64,000 nucleotides of DNA from Paraburkholderia sp. DHOC27 (GCF_003429005.1 NZ_QVQV01000003.1:248723-312722), one strand, 5' to 3'. Counted from the stretch's first letter, positions 36,627-46,462 are shown. Program-made: numbers and translations. Notes: a model not told the origin generated them from the letters alone.

Positions 36627-38243
36627 TCATTCGACTGTCGGCGGGTGTTCGAACGTGTGGAACGGAGCCGGGCTCGGCACAGTCCATTCGAGGCCCGTTG
36701 CGCCATCCCACGGCTTGTCGCCCGCCTTTTCAAGCTCGCCACCGCCACGGTAGGCCGGCAGTGCCACTGCAAACAGGAAGTACACCTGTGCCAGACCAAA
36801 GCCGAACGCGCCGATCGTGATGACCTGATTCCAGTCCGTGAACTGCGCCGGATAGTCTGCGTAACGACGCGGCATGCCAGCGAGGCCCACGAAGTGCATC
36901 GGCAGGAAGGCGAGGTTGAAGAAGATCATCGAGGCCCAGAAGTGGATCTTGCCGCGCGTCTCGTTGTACATCCAGCCGGTCCACTTCGGCGACCAGTAGT
37001 ACCAGCCCGAGAACAGCCCAAACAGCGACCCGGCCACCAGCACGTAGTGGAAGTGCGCCACCACGAAGTAAGTGCCGTGATACTGGATGTCGAGCGGCGC
37101 CATCGCGAGCATCAGGCCCGTCAGACCACCGAACGTGAACACGAACAGGAAGCCCACCGCGAACAGCATCGGCGTTTCGAAGGTGAGCGAACCGCGCCAC
37201 ATCGTGGCCACCCAGTTGAACACCTTCACGCCAGTCGGCACGGCGATCAGCATGGTGGCGTACATGAAGAACAGCTGGCCCGTCACCGGCATGCCGGTAG
37301 CGAACATGTGGTGCGCCCACACCATGAACGAGAGGATCGCGATCGACGACGTTGCGTACACCATCGAGCTATAGCCGAACAGCGGCTTGCGCGAGAACGC
37401 CGGGATCACCTGCGAAACGATCCCGAACGCCGGCAAGATCATGATGTACACCTCGGGGTGCCCGAAGAACCAGAAGATGTGCTGGTACATCACCGGGTCG
37501 CCGCCGCCCGCTGCGTTGAAGAACGACGTGCCGAAGTGGCGGTCGAACAGCACCATCGTAATCGCACCGGCCAGAACCGGCATCACGGCGATCAGCAGGT
37601 AGGCGGTGATGAGCCACGTCCAGACGAACATGGGCATCTTCATCAGCGTCAAACCAGGCGCGCGCATGTTGAGGATGGTCACAACGATGTTGATGCCACC
37701 CATGATCGACGAAGCACCCATCAAGTGGACCGCGAAAATCGCGAAGTCCATGCCCGGGCCCATCTGCGTGGAGAGCGGCGCGTACAGCGTCCAGCCCGCG
37801 GCGGTGGCGCCGCCCGGTGCGAAGAACGAACCGACCAGCAGGACCGCGGCAACCGGCAGCAGCCAGAAGCTGAAGTTGTTCATGCGCGCGAAGGCCATGT
37901 CCGATGCACCGATCTGCAGCGGCACCATCCAGTTCGCGAAGCCCACAAAGGCCGGCATGATCGCGCCGAACACCATGATCAGGCCGTGCATCGTGGTCAA
38001 CTGGTTGAAGAACTCGGGGCGCATGATCTGCAGACCCGGTTCGAACAGTTCAGCACGGATCATCAACGCCATCACGCCCCCGGAGAGGAACATGGTGAAC
38101 GAGAAGATCAGGTACAGCGTACCGATATCCTTGTGATTGGTGGCGTACAGCCAGCGACGCCAGCCATGCGGCGTGCCATGGGCATGGGGGTCGCCGTGTA
38201 CGTGCTCGTGGCCCGCAACTACATCGTGTCCAACGCTAGACAT
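36627..38243 (-). CDS. ctaD: Cytochrome c oxidase subunit I
   Basis: Catalytic heme-copper subunit. NHKDIGTLYLIFSFTMFLSGG, TMHGLIMVFGAIMPAFVGFANWMVPLQIGASDMAFARMNNFSFWLLP, and the CuB/active-site helix WFFGHPEVYIMILPAFGIVSQ with its cross-linked His-Pro-Glu-Val-Tyr are visible. So are VWAHHMFATGMP and HGTYFVVAHFHYVLVAG. Twelve helices are expected; length is 538 residues. The N-terminus is His-rich (GHDVVAGHEHVHGDPHAHGTPHG), a possible metal-handling tail. The gene follows ctaC by 44 bp. Confidence 0.97.
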   Translation of the reverse strand: MSSVGHDVVAGHEHVHGDPHAHGTPHGWRRWLYATNHKDIGTLYLIFSFTMFLSGGVMALMIRAELFEPGLQIMRPEFFNQLTTMHGLIMVFGAIMPAFVGFANWMVPLQIGASDMAFARMNNFSFWLLPVAAVLLVGSFFAPGGATAAGWTLYAPLSTQMGPGMDFAIFAVHLMGASSIMGGINIVVTILNMRAPGLTLMKMPMFVWTWLITAYLLIAVMPVLAGAITMVLFDRHFGTSFFNAAGGGDPVMYQHIFWFFGHPEVYIMILPAFGIVSQVIPAFSRKPLFGYSSMVYATSSIAILSFMVWAHHMFATGMPVTGQLFFMYATMLIAVPTGVKVFNWVATMWRGSLTFETPMLFAVGFLFVFTFGGLTGLMLAMAPLDIQYHGTYFVVAHFHYVLVAGSLFGLFSGWYYWSPKWTGWMYNETRGKIHFWASMIFFNLAFLPMHFVGLAGMPRRYADYPAQFTDWNQVITIGAFGFGLAQVYFLFAVALPAYRGGGELEKAGDKPWDGATGLEWTVPSPAPFHTFEHPPTVE

Positions 38244-38287
38244 GACAATCTCCTAATGCGAATACTGCGGTGCTGACCATGAACACG

Positions 38288-39901
38288 TCAGGCTGCCGGG
38301 CTAATCTGCACACGGCGCGCTTCCTTGGCATCGCTGCCGCCGGTGACCGTTTCCGGCTTCTTTAAAATAATATGGTCTTCGGCAATGCCGGCTGCCTTGA
38401 GCGCGTCGCGCACGGCTTCAGCGCGGCTCTTGGCGAGCTTGGCGTTGACGTCGGCGGAACCGGTTGCGTCGGTAAAGCCTGACAGCGTGAACTTCGCGTC
38501 GGGGTGTGCCTTCGCGTAATCCGCGGCGGCGTCGACGGCGGCTTTCGCGTCGTCCGGCAGCGTGCTCTTGCCGGTTTCGAAGTAGACGTTGGCCGGCAGC
38601 GCTGCAGCCTGCGGTTGCGACGCCATGCTGTCCGAGGCAGCCGGGGCCGCGCTCGACGCTGCCTCGCCACCGCTCGACGCTGCCGCAGCGCCGCTTGCCG
38701 CAGCGGCACCGGCTGCGTCAGCCGTGTGATCGCCGCCTTCCGGCAGCTTGCCGTTGCGTGCATCGGCAACCTGGCGCGGTTGCAGGATGTCGCCCGTGTG
38801 GTTGCCCCACGAGTTACGTTCGTACGTGATCACCGACGCGATTTCAACGTCCGACAGCGTGGGCGCCCACGACGGCATCGCATTCTTGCCCTTCAGCACG
38901 AGGCTCACGTGCTGGGCGATCGGACCGTTGGCGATCTTGCTGCCGTCCAGTGCGGGGAACGCGCCAGCGCCCTTGCCGGTAGGCTGGTGACAGACCGCAC
39001 AGTTCGACGTATAGACCTTGCCGCCGCGTTCCATCAATTCGGCCATCGTGTAGGTCTTGTTCGGGTCGTCCGCGCCGGCGGCCATTTTCTTCTTCTCGTC
39101 GTCCACCCACTTGGCGTAGTCGTCAGCGGACAGCACTTCCACCACGACCGGCATGAACGCGTGTTCCTTGCCGCACAGCTCCGTACAGAAGCCGCGGAAG
39201 GTGCCGACCTTGTCAGCCTTGAACCACGTGTCGCGCACGAAGCCCGGAATCGCATCCTGCTTCACGCCGAAGGCCGGCACGTACCAGGAGTGGACCACGT
39301 CGTTCGCGGTGGTGATGATGCGGATTTTCTTGTCGACCGGCACCACGAGCGGGTGATCGACTTCCTGCAGATAGGTTGCGGTGATGGGCGCCTGGCCGTC
39401 GGTCTCGGCGCGCGGCGTGCTCAGCGTGGAGAAGAAGCTGATGCCTTCGCCCGGGCCCTTCACGTAGTCATAGCCCCACTTCCACTGATAACCGGTGACC
39501 TTGATGGTGACGTCCGCGTTGGACGTGTCCTTCATGGCGACGACGGTCTTGGTGGCCGGCAGCGCCATCAGCACGACGATGATGAACGGCACGATCGTCC
39601 AGATGATTTCGACCGTGGTGCTTTCGTGGAAATGGGAAGCCTTGTGTCCTTTCGACTTGCGGTGCGCGAAGACCGAATAGAACATCACGCCAAACACGCC
39701 CACGAAGATCACCGTACAGAGGATCAGCATGAACGTGTGGAGATGGTAGAGCTCCTCAGCGATTGCGGAGGCAGGTGGCTGGAGATTGATCTCGTTGACG
39801 GCAGGGCCGCCCGGACTGTCACCCACTGCCAGCGCCGCGCCTGCAAAGAGCAGCCCGCTCAGCGCCAGCCCACCCATGAGGGCTCGCTTGATTGTTTTCA
39901 T
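38288..39901 (-). CDS. ctaC: Cytochrome c oxidase subunit II fused to cytochrome c and OmpA-like domains
   Basis: A 537-residue three-part protein. It has a signal peptide, a two-helix COX2 anchor (about 50-120) and the CuA cupredoxin domain with ligands His204, Cys239, Cys243, His247 and Met250 (FCTELCGKEHAFM). A class I cytochrome c domain carries heme motif CAVCH at 301-305, making it caa3-like. After an Ala/Ser linker comes an OmpA/MotB-type domain (438-537), VYFETGKSTLPDDAKAAVDA…GFTDATGSADVNAKLAKSRAEAV, retaining Asp478 and Arg493 used to bind peptidoglycan diaminopimelate. Start MKTIKRALMGG rather than the start eight codons upstream. Confidence 0.95.
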   Translation of the reverse strand: MKTIKRALMGGLALSGLLFAGAALAVGDSPGGPAVNEINLQPPASAIAEELYHLHTFMLILCTVIFVGVFGVMFYSVFAHRKSKGHKASHFHESTTVEIIWTIVPFIIVVLMALPATKTVVAMKDTSNADVTIKVTGYQWKWGYDYVKGPGEGISFFSTLSTPRAETDGQAPITATYLQEVDHPLVVPVDKKIRIITTANDVVHSWYVPAFGVKQDAIPGFVRDTWFKADKVGTFRGFCTELCGKEHAFMPVVVEVLSADDYAKWVDDEKKKMAAGADDPNKTYTMAELMERGGKVYTSNCAVCHQPTGKGAGAFPALDGSKIANGPIAQHVSLVLKGKNAMPSWAPTLSDVEIASVITYERNSWGNHTGDILQPRQVADARNGKLPEGGDHTADAAGAAAASGAAAASSGGEAASSAAPAASDSMASQPQAAALPANVYFETGKSTLPDDAKAAVDAAADYAKAHPDAKFTLSGFTDATGSADVNAKLAKSRAEAVRDALKAAGIAEDHIILKKPETVTGGSDAKEARRVQISPAA

Positions 39902-39992
39902 AGCTTCCTTACCGAAAATTTCCATTCAAACCCTCGACCCCGCTGGAAGGCTGTCTCGCGCTCCCCCTGGAACGGCGCGCACGCCAGTGCGT

Positions 39993-40466
39993 CTAACAGC
40001 GCCTGAGCCACATGCTCAACTCGCCTGCGAACTGCGCGCGCCGATACTGCGCGAGGTGTTGCCCGATCATGATCGTCTCGCCGCGTGAGACCAGCTTGAT
40101 ATGGTCACGCGGTGTTGCACCCGCCTCAATGCGCACCCAGCGCGGATTGAATTCGAACTGGGTGAGTTGCTCCGCGCTCACCCGCTCGATCACGAGACGG
40201 TTCGGAAATAGCCGGACGCGTTCGTAATCCACAGCATGACGCGCATATATTGCAAAAGCGATCCCTACCGCCAGCAATTCGATTCCGGTGAACGGCAACA
40301 CCAGCCAGGCGCCGACCAGAAACAGCATGAAAGCGATGATCAACGAGAACAGCGCAAGCGACACATAAAAGCACACGAACTGCTTCGGCGACACCGAACA
40401 GTTGCGCTTCATCATCCAGTCTTTCAGGACCGGTTCAGATTCAGCCAGCAGATCAGATGACACCAT
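39993..40466 (-). CDS. DUF2244 membrane protein
   Basis: 157-residue protein with two adjacent helices (FVCFYVSLALFSLIIAFMLFLVGAWLVLPFTGIELLAVGIAFAIYARHA) and a C-terminal beta-rich cytoplasmic part. The motif WVRIEAGATPRDHIKLVSRGETIMIGQHL is typical of DUF2244, often found near cox genes. The start at MVSSDLLAESEPVL is chosen; a longer in-frame extension has no support. Its gene ends 91 bp upstream of ctaC on the same strand. Confidence 0.82.
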   Translation of the reverse strand: MVSSDLLAESEPVLKDWMMKRNCSVSPKQFVCFYVSLALFSLIIAFMLFLVGAWLVLPFTGIELLAVGIAFAIYARHAVDYERVRLFPNRLVIERVSAEQLTQFEFNPRWVRIEAGATPRDHIKLVSRGETIMIGQHLAQYRRAQFAGELSMWLRRC

Positions 40467-40722
40467 CGCTGTCTCCTGCGAATTGTCTCTTGCACCCTGC
40501 CTTTTACCCTGTCCTGCAGCCCAGCGCCTCGGGCCTGCCGCTACTGGAGGTGGGTCTCCGAGCGACAAACTGACGCATTATAGGCGCGTTCTATAGCATC
40601 CACAAGCAACGCCCTATCGGCCTGCAAGCCCGGTGGGACAAGCCTCTGCGCCGTTTTGACGCAGCATGCGAAACACTTTTGCCCCGCTAATCTCAGACAT
40701 AACGGATGCCCTCTTTACCGCT

Positions 40723-41691
40723 TCAACGATTCCGGGACGGACCTCGTCCAATGTCCTCCAGACGGATGATCCCGTGACCCTCCGCGGTGGTGCGCGGCAC
40801 GGCTTTCCAGGCGTGTCCGTAGATCACCTCGAAGGTCAGCGCCAGCGTGCCGTCAGCGCGCCGGCGCGCTTCCAGCGCCGCCAGCAGCGCCTTGTGGAGC
40901 CGCCGGGAGACTGCGCCGTCTGAATCCACTTCGCGCTGGAACGGGTAAGCGCCCCAGCGGCGCACGTCGGCCAGCAACGATTGCGGCGACTTATAGGTGA
41001 TGGTGAGGGTTTCCTGATCCATGACCGGAATCTCGAAGCCGCTTTCCACCAGCATATCGCCAAGGTCGTGCATGTCCACGAAATCAATTACATGCGGGCG
41101 GGACGGCACGCCGTGGGCGGCCTCGACCTCGGCGTAGGCGCCGCGCAATTCCTTGAGGGTATCCGGACCGAGCGTGCTGAACATCAGCAGGCCGCCTACC
41201 TTGAGCACGCGCTGCCACTCGGGAAACACGAGGTCGGGCTGCGAGTGCCAATGCAAGGCCAGGTTGGACCAGACGAATTCGAAGGCGCCGGCCGCAAACG
41301 GCAAAGCCGAGAAGTCGGCTTGCGCAAAACGCGGACCGCGCGAACCCAGCGCCTTGCCGATCGAGGCCGGCAGGAAGCGCCGCCAACTGGTGTCAGCGGC
41401 GTCGTGCTGCAACCCGCGCGTCAGCATCGCACTGGAGATGTCCGTGCCGAACACCGGCGCCTCGGGGAAGCGCTCACGCAAACCGGGCAGGTCTTCGCCC
41501 GCACCGCAACCGGCATCGAGCACGCTGGAGGGGTTCACCTTGATGAAATCGAGACGCTCACGCATGCGCTGCGCGATCTCGCGCGGCAGGAACGCGACCT
41601 CGGAGAAGGTCGCCGCGCGACGGTCGAAAATCCGTTGCAGGCGCCGGGAATCATAGGCCGGACGGCCTGATTTTGCGGAAGTGGAGGGCAT
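40723..41691 (-). CDS. bioC: Malonyl-ACP O-methyltransferase-like protein (BioC family)
   Basis: Class I AdoMet methyltransferase of 322 residues. RRLQRIFDRRAATFSEVAFLPREIAQRM opens the protein. The AdoMet loop is VLDAGCGAGEDLPGLRERFPEAPVFGTDIS, and FVWSNLALHWHSQPDLVFPEWQRVLKVGGLLMFSTLGPDTLKELR is highly characteristic of BioC, which masks malonyl-ACP to start pimelate synthesis for biotin. No other bio gene is nearby, so the substrate is inferred from the motif. Divergent from comF. Start ATG MPSTSAKSGRP. Confidence 0.85.
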   Translation of the reverse strand: MPSTSAKSGRPAYDSRRLQRIFDRRAATFSEVAFLPREIAQRMRERLDFIKVNPSSVLDAGCGAGEDLPGLRERFPEAPVFGTDISSAMLTRGLQHDAADTSWRRFLPASIGKALGSRGPRFAQADFSALPFAAGAFEFVWSNLALHWHSQPDLVFPEWQRVLKVGGLLMFSTLGPDTLKELRGAYAEVEAAHGVPSRPHVIDFVDMHDLGDMLVESGFEIPVMDQETLTITYKSPQSLLADVRRWGAYPFQREVDSDGAVSRRLHKALLAALEARRRADGTLALTFEVIYGHAWKAVPRTTAEGHGIIRLEDIGRGPSRNR

Positions 41692-41776
41692 GGAAGTCAC
41701 ACGGACGAAGAGTGCGAAGTATACTCGCTCGCTCCTCTCCGTTCAGCGCAGGAGGCCCTTCGCGGGCGGACCACTC

Positions 41777-42583
41777 ATGCAATTGCAGCGTTCCAGTTTC
41801 TTTTCCGGCAGACGGTTGGCACCGGTTGCGAACCGTCTTCGTTCAACATGGCCCCGGCTCGTTCACGCGGCCTTGCCGAACCTGTGCGCCCTGTGCGGCA
41901 ATATGTCGCAGAGCACCATCTGCGCGGGTTGCGACGAGGCGTACTCGAATGAAACGCGCTTGCGTTGCACGGTGTGCGCGGTGCCGTTGTCGCGTCTGCC
42001 AAACCGCTCGTTGAACCATGCACGCAGGGCAGCACGGACGGACTACCGGTGCGGCGACTGCATTGCCACGCCACCGCCCTTCGACGCCACCCTCGCGCTG
42101 GCTGACTATCGTGCGCCGCTCGATGCACTGGCCGTTGGGCTGAAGTTTCGCGCCCGCCTGATGCTCGCGCGTGAATTCGCCGGGCGGCTTGCTCGCCTCA
42201 CGGACGACACGCTCGACGCCTCACAGCGTCCCGATCTGATCGTGCCGGTGCCGCTGGCCGCCCGGCGTCTGGTCGAACGCGGCTACAACCAGGCGTGGCA
42301 GATTGCGCGTCCGCTCGCCAAGACGCTTCATGTACGCAGCCACGCCACCTTGCTCAGACGCGTGATCGAAACCGCGCCGCAGTCGAAGCTCGATCACGAC
42401 GCGCGCCGGCTCAACGTGGAACGGGCTTTCACCGTCACCGCGCCCGTGCAGGGATTGCATATCGGCGTGGTGGACGATGTCATGACCACCGGCGCCACCC
42501 TTGAAGCCCTGGCCCGTGTGCTCAAGGCTGCGGGAGCGCGCCACGTCACCAACTTCGTCGCGCTGCGTACGCCGAAAAACTAG
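41777..42583 (+). CDS. comF: ComF-family phosphoribosyltransferase-like protein
   Basis: Protein of the ComF/GntX family linked to DNA uptake in competent bacteria. Four zinc-type cysteine pairs are near the N-terminus (LCALCGN, CAGCDEAY, CTVCAV, CGDC). A PRT domain follows, with the PRPP loop VVDDVMTTGATLEALARVL and the signature RRLVERGYNQAWQIARPLAKTL. The start at MQLQRSSFFSGRR is chosen; a longer frame would overlap the bioC start region. Length is 268 residues. trmL follows after 19 bp. Confidence 0.88.
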   Translation: MQLQRSSFFSGRRLAPVANRLRSTWPRLVHAALPNLCALCGNMSQSTICAGCDEAYSNETRLRCTVCAVPLSRLPNRSLNHARRAARTDYRCGDCIATPPPFDATLALADYRAPLDALAVGLKFRARLMLAREFAGRLARLTDDTLDASQRPDLIVPVPLAARRLVERGYNQAWQIARPLAKTLHVRSHATLLRRVIETAPQSKLDHDARRLNVERAFTVTAPVQGLHIGVVDDVMTTGATLEALARVLKAAGARHVTNFVALRTPKN

Positions 42584-42602
42584 TTTTCCACTGGCTCACA
42601 TT

Positions 42603-43073
42603 ATGTTTAACGTCGTTCTCGTCGAACCCGAAATTCCGCCCAATACCGGCAACGTCATCCGGCTGTGCGCCAACACAGGCGCGCGGCTTCATCTGATCGA
42701 GCCGCTCGGCTTTCCGCTCGACGACGCCAAGATGCGGCGCGCCGGACTGGACTATCACGAGTACGCGCAGATGCACGTGCACGCGGATTGGGCGGCGTTC
42801 CTGGCCAAGGAATCGCCCGACCCCGCGCGCATGTTCGCGTTCACCACGCGCGGCTCGGGCGCGTTTCACGCGCACGCGTTTCTGCCGGGCGACTGGTTCG
42901 TCTTCGGTGCGGAGACGCGTGGATTACCGGATACGGTGCTCGGACAGTTCGACGGTCAACAGCGCGTCAGGCTGCCCATGATGCCGGGCAATCGCAGTCT
43001 GAATCTGTCCAATACGGTGGCGATCGTGGTGTTTGAAGCCTGGCGGCAGGCGGGGTTTGAAGGCGGGGCGTGA
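42603..43073 (+). CDS. trmL: tRNA (cytidine/uridine-34-2'-O)-methyltransferase TrmL
   Basis: SPOUT methyltransferase acting on the wobble base of tRNA-Leu. MFNVVLVEPEIPPNTGNVIRLCANTG is the family start, LIEPLGFPLDDAKMRRAGLDY follows, and the knotted C-terminal part has FGAETRGLP and RLPMMPGNRSLNLSNTVAIVVFEAWRQ. Length is 156 residues, the normal minimal SPOUT size. Confidence 0.95.
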   Translation: MFNVVLVEPEIPPNTGNVIRLCANTGARLHLIEPLGFPLDDAKMRRAGLDYHEYAQMHVHADWAAFLAKESPDPARMFAFTTRGSGAFHAHAFLPGDWFVFGAETRGLPDTVLGQFDGQQRVRLPMMPGNRSLNLSNTVAIVVFEAWRQAGFEGGA

Positions 43074-43222
43074 ACTCGATCCGCGTTGACGAATATTCGC
43101 GGGCGGCCCGTCCTTGTGGCCAATGGAGAGGGCGGCAACGCGCCGCCGCGCCAATGAAAACGGCGCGGCAACCCTTTTAGGTCGACCGCGCCGCGCGCAA
43201 GATAAATCAAGCGAATCGAAGA

Positions 43223-44221
43223 CTACTCAGCCTTGGCATCACGCCGCAATAGCGCGCTGACCGCATCGCGCGGCGCGACGCCGTCGAACAGCACGGCGCA
43301 GACCGCTTCGGTGATCGGCATGTCGATCCCATGCGCCTTCGCAATGCCGAGCACGGCCTGAGCGCAGCGCACGCCTTCGGCGACATGGCCAAGACCGCTG
43401 AGAATATCCGCGAGCGAGCGACCCGCCGCGAGTTGCATCCCCACCGTGCGGTTGCGTGACAGATCGCCGGTCGCGGTCAGGATCAGATCGCCGAGTCCGG
43501 TGAGCCCCGTAAAGGTTTCCGTGCGGCCGCCGAGCGTCACGCCGAGCCGCGACATTTCCGCGAGACCTCGCGTAATCAGCGCCGCACGCGCATTCAGACC
43601 GAGGCCGAGGCCGTCGCCGATTCCCGTAGCGATAGCCAGCACGTTCTTCACTGCGCCGCCCACTTCCACGCCGACGATATCGTCACCGGTGTAAATGCGC
43701 ATGGCGCCATGATGGAATGCTGCGACGGTGCGCTCCCGGCACGTAGCCGACGCGCTCGCAATGGTCAGCGCAACCGGCAACCCCTGCCCTACTTCGCGGG
43801 CGAAGCTGGGTCCGGAAAGCACGCCGTTACTGCCGTGCCCCGCGAGTTCAGCGGCCACCACCTGATGCGGCAGGCGCTGCGTATCGGCTTCGAAACCCTT
43901 GCACAACCAGATGACGTTGGCCGGCACCTTGCCGGCGTCGCGCATGGCCTGGAACACGCCACGCAAGCCCGCCACCGGTGTGGCGACGACGCATAGCGCG
44001 TCGTCCGCCAGTGCGTGGTCGAGCGCCACGGTGAGGTCGGCTTCATAACGAAGCGCGGCAGGCAAAGCAACGCCCGCCAGATAGCGGGCGTTTTGATGGG
44101 AAGCGGAAAGCTCGGCAACCAGCGCCGGCTCGCGCGCCCACAACATGGTGTCGTGCCGCACGGCCAGATGACCGGCGAGTGCGGTACCCCAAGCTCCAGC
44201 GCCGAGAACGGCGACCTTCAT
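43223..44221 (-). CDS. gpsA: Glycerol-3-phosphate dehydrogenase [NAD(P)+]
   Basis: Makes sn-glycerol-3-phosphate for phospholipids. The Rossmann loop [35 protein letters not shown], the catalytic lysine region [25 protein letters not shown] and the substrate-binding [18 protein letters not shown] are present. Start [12 protein letters not shown], 332 residues. It lies directly after secB on the same strand, a common proteobacterial pair. Confidence 0.96.
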   Translation of the reverse strand: MKVAVLGAGAWGTALAGHLAVRHDTMLWAREPALVAELSASHQNARYLAGVALPAALRYEADLTVALDHALADDALCVVATPVAGLRGVFQAMRDAGKVPANVIWLCKGFEADTQRLPHQVVAAELAGHGSNGVLSGPSFAREVGQGLPVALTIASASATCRERTVAAFHHGAMRIYTGDDIVGVEVGGAVKNVLAIATGIGDGLGLGLNARAALITRGLAEMSRLGVTLGGRTETFTGLTGLGDLILTATGDLSRNRTVGMQLAAGRSLADILSGLGHVAEGVRCAQAVLGIAKAHGIDMPITEAVCAVLFDGVAPRDAVSALLRRDAKAE

Positions 44222-44242
44222 ACCCGGCACTGCGCGCAACGC

Positions 44243-44713
44243 TTAGTGCGTGACGCCGTTCTGCGCCGCGCCCTCTTGCGAGCCGATCTGCGCAAGACGT
44301 TGCTCGTACAGGGCCTGGAAGTTGATTTCGGCGAGGTGGATCGGCGGGAAGCCGGCACGGGTGATCGCGTCAGCGATGTTCGAGCGCAGGTACGGGAACA
44401 GGATGGTCGGGCAGGCGATGCCGACCAGCGGGTCGATCTGCTCAGCCGGAATGTTGCGGATATCGAAAATGCCGGCTTGCTTGGCTTCGATCAGGAACGC
44501 AACCTTGTCCGACACCTTCGCCGTCACGGTGCCCGTCACGAGGATTTCGAACACGGTCTCAGCAAGGCGCTCGGCCTTCACGTCGACTTCCACTTCCACC
44601 GACGGCATTTCCTGTTCGAGGAAGATGGCCGGCGAATTCGGCTGCTCGAGCGACATGTCCTTCAGATAGATGCGCTGGATATTGAAGAACGGCTGGTTAT
44701 TTTCGTCGGACAT
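44243..44713 (-). CDS. secB: Protein-export chaperone SecB
   Basis: Tetrameric cytoplasmic chaperone that delivers preproteins to Sec[23 protein letters not shown] is the diagnostic N-terminal motif, followed by [32 protein letters not shown]. Length is 156 residues. The order grxC-secB-gpsA follows the usual gamma/beta arrangement. Confidence 0.96.
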   Translation of the reverse strand: MSDENNQPFFNIQRIYLKDMSLEQPNSPAIFLEQEMPSVEVEVDVKAERLAETVFEILVTGTVTAKVSDKVAFLIEAKQAGIFDIRNIPAEQIDPLVGIACPTILFPYLRSNIADAITRAGFPPIHLAEINFQALYEQRLAQIGSQEGAAQNGVTH

Positions 44714-44743
44714 GATTGGATGTTTCCGTGAATGTGTTCATAG

Positions 44744-44771
44744 CGGCGCGCCATGCAGGCATGGCGCGCCG
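44744..44771. repeat. Perfect 13-bp inverted repeat between grxC and secB
   Basis: CGGCGCGCCATGC and GCATGGCGCGCCG are separated by only 2 nt, so the RNA hairpin would be very stable. It starts 31 nt before the secB ATG with no T-tract after it, so it is not an ordinary terminator. Confidence 0.85.
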
Positions 44772-44885
44772 GATCGTTGCGATGCATGGCGCCCCGTCAG
44801 GGGCAACCACGCACCGGCTTGTCTGGTACTGCTTCGCATACTCGCCGCTGGCCGCGGCCCGATCCCGCACAGGACCGGGACAGGC

Positions 44886-45146
44886 TCAAGCCGCTTCGAG
44901 CAGGGGCATCAGACCGCCCGCGCGATCGAGCGCGGAAAGGTCATCATAGCCGCCCACATGCGTCTCGCCGATGAACACCTGCGGCACCGTGCGACGGCCG
45001 GTACGGGTCATCATCTCTTCACGCCGGGCCGGATCCTTGTCGATCAGGACCTTCTCGACGTTTTCGACGCCGCGCGACTTTAAAAGACGTTCGGCCATCT
45101 GGCAATACGGGCACACCTGGGTGCTGTACATGATTACCTTGTTCAC
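44886..45146 (-). CDS. grxC: Glutaredoxin 3
   Basis: GSH-dependent thiol oxidoreductase of 86 residues. The active site is CPYC in VIMYSTQVCPYCQMAERLLKSRG, with TVPQVFIGETHVGGYDDL, where the cis-Pro and GG motifs bind glutathione. The start is GTG: AAGGAG lies 7 nt upstream, and the GTGA overlap with the rhodanese stop implies coupled translation. GSH synthesis genes are in the same window. Confidence 0.95.
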   Translation of the reverse strand: MNKVIMYSTQVCPYCQMAERLLKSRGVENVEKVLIDKDPARREEMMTRTGRRTVPQVFIGETHVGGYDDLSALDRAGGLMPLLEAA

Positions 45147-45568
45147 TTCGCTGCTCCTTGTTTCACCACCGGCATGCCGGCTTGCTGCCAGGCGTTCAGA
45201 CCGCCTTCCAGCACATGCACTTCGGCGTAGCCCGCGTCCTGTACGACACGAACCGCCTTGTTCGACTGCTGGCCGTTCTGACAGACCAGCAGCACCGGGT
45301 TGCTTTTGTTCTTCACGAGCTGCCCCACCCTCGCCTGCAGTTCCGCAAACTCGAGATGCCGCGCCGAGGGCAGATGCCCCTGCGCGAACTCCGCCGCGGG
45401 CCGCAGGTCGACGACCACGGCGTTGCGGCGGTTGATCAGCTGGGTGGCAGCGGCGGCGTTCAGGCCACCACGGCCGCGGCGGCTGATCGTCGGCCACAGC
45501 AGCAACCCACCGGAGATGAGGACGACTGCGATGAGTACAAGGTTTGTGTAATCGGTGAAAAACTTCAC
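45143..45568 (-). CDS. Membrane-anchored rhodanese-like protein
   Basis: 141-residue protein with one N-terminal helix (YTNLVLIAVVLISGGLLLWP) and a single rhodanese domain. VVVDLRPAAEFAQGHLPSARHLEF and the active-site loop VLLVCQNGQQSNKAVRVVQDAGY hold the catalytic Cys. It is co-transcribed and overlaps grxC by 4 bp. The family transfers sulfur or handles thiols; its partner here is unknown. Similar genes precede grxC/secB in many proteobacteria. Confidence 0.9.
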   Translation of the reverse strand: MKFFTDYTNLVLIAVVLISGGLLLWPTISRRGRGGLNAAAATQLINRRNAVVVDLRPAAEFAQGHLPSARHLEFAELQARVGQLVKNKSNPVLLVCQNGQQSNKAVRVVQDAGYAEVHVLEGGLNAWQQAGMPVVKQGAAK

Positions 45569-45715
45569 GGAAAATCCGCCGAAAAAGAGAGAAATCGGAA
45601 AAATCAGAAAGGGACAATCCGACCATTATAAAATAACCGCCTGACGCGATGGCGGCGGTCCACTCGGCCGCGCCTGCTGCGCTTTACCGCTTCCTCACTA
45701 CCGACCGGCCTTCTC

Positions 45716-46462
45716 ATGTACAAACTCGTTCTCATCCGCCACGGCGAATCGACGTGGAACAAGGAAAACCGCTTCACGGGCTGGGTCGACGTCGACCTGA
45801 CCGAACAGGGTAACAACGAAGCGCAGCAGGCTGGCGTGCTGCTGAAAGACTCTGGCTACACGTTCGACATTGCCTACACGTCCGTCCTGAAGCGCGCCAT
45901 CCGCACGCTCTGGCACGTGCAGGACAAGATGGACCTGATGTATCTGCCGGTGGTCCACTCGTGGCGTCTCAACGAGCGTCACTACGGCGCGTTGTCGGGC
46001 CTGAACAAGGCTGAAACGGCCGCGAAGTTCGGCGACGAGCAGGTGCTGGTCTGGCGCCGCAGCTATGACACGCCGCCGCCGGCGCTGGATCCGTCCGACG
46101 AGCGCACCGCCTACAACGACCCGCGCTACGCCAAAGTACCGCGCGAAGAACTGCCGCTCACCGAGTGCCTGAAAGACACGGTCGCGCGCGTGCTGCCCAT
46201 GTGGAACGAGTCCATTGCCCCGGCCATCAAATCGGGCCGCAAGGTGCTGATCGCCGCCCACGGCAACTCGATCCGCGCGTTGGTGAAGTATCTGGACAAC
46301 ATCTCGGACGACGACATCGTCGGCCTGAACATCCCGAACGGCGTGCCGCTCGTGTATGAACTGGACGCCGATCTGAAGCCCATCAAGCACTACTACCTGG
46401 GCGACCAGGACGCGATCGCCAAGGCCCAGGCTGCCGTCGCAAAGCAGGGCAAGGCGGGCTGA
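45716..46462 (+). CDS. gpmA: 2,3-bisphosphoglycerate-dependent phosphoglycerate mutase
   Basis: Glycolytic interconversion of 3- and 2-phosphoglycerate. The catalytic motif [20 protein letters not shown] carries the phospho-His, [24 protein letters not shown] the substrate contacts, and [18 protein letters not shown] the second catalytic His. Length is 248 residues. Divergent from the rhodanese-grxC-secB-gpsA operon. Confidence 0.97.
   Translation: MYKLVLIRHGESTWNKENRFTGWVDVDLTEQGNNEAQQAGVLLKDSGYTFDIAYTSVLKRAIRTLWHVQDKMDLMYLPVVHSWRLNERHYGALSGLNKAETAAKFGDEQVLVWRRSYDTPPPALDPSDERTAYNDPRYAKVPREELPLTECLKDTVARVLPMWNESIAPAIKSGRKVLIAAHGNSIRALVKYLDNISDDDIVGLNIPNGVPLVYELDADLKPIKHYYLGDQDAIAKAQAAVAKQGKAG

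Noticed and set aside
36597..38276. A 559-codon open frame on the plus strand opposite ctaD
   Set aside because: It lies antisense to cytochrome oxidase subunit I, is rich in His/Arg/Glu and has no family motif; a shadow frame.
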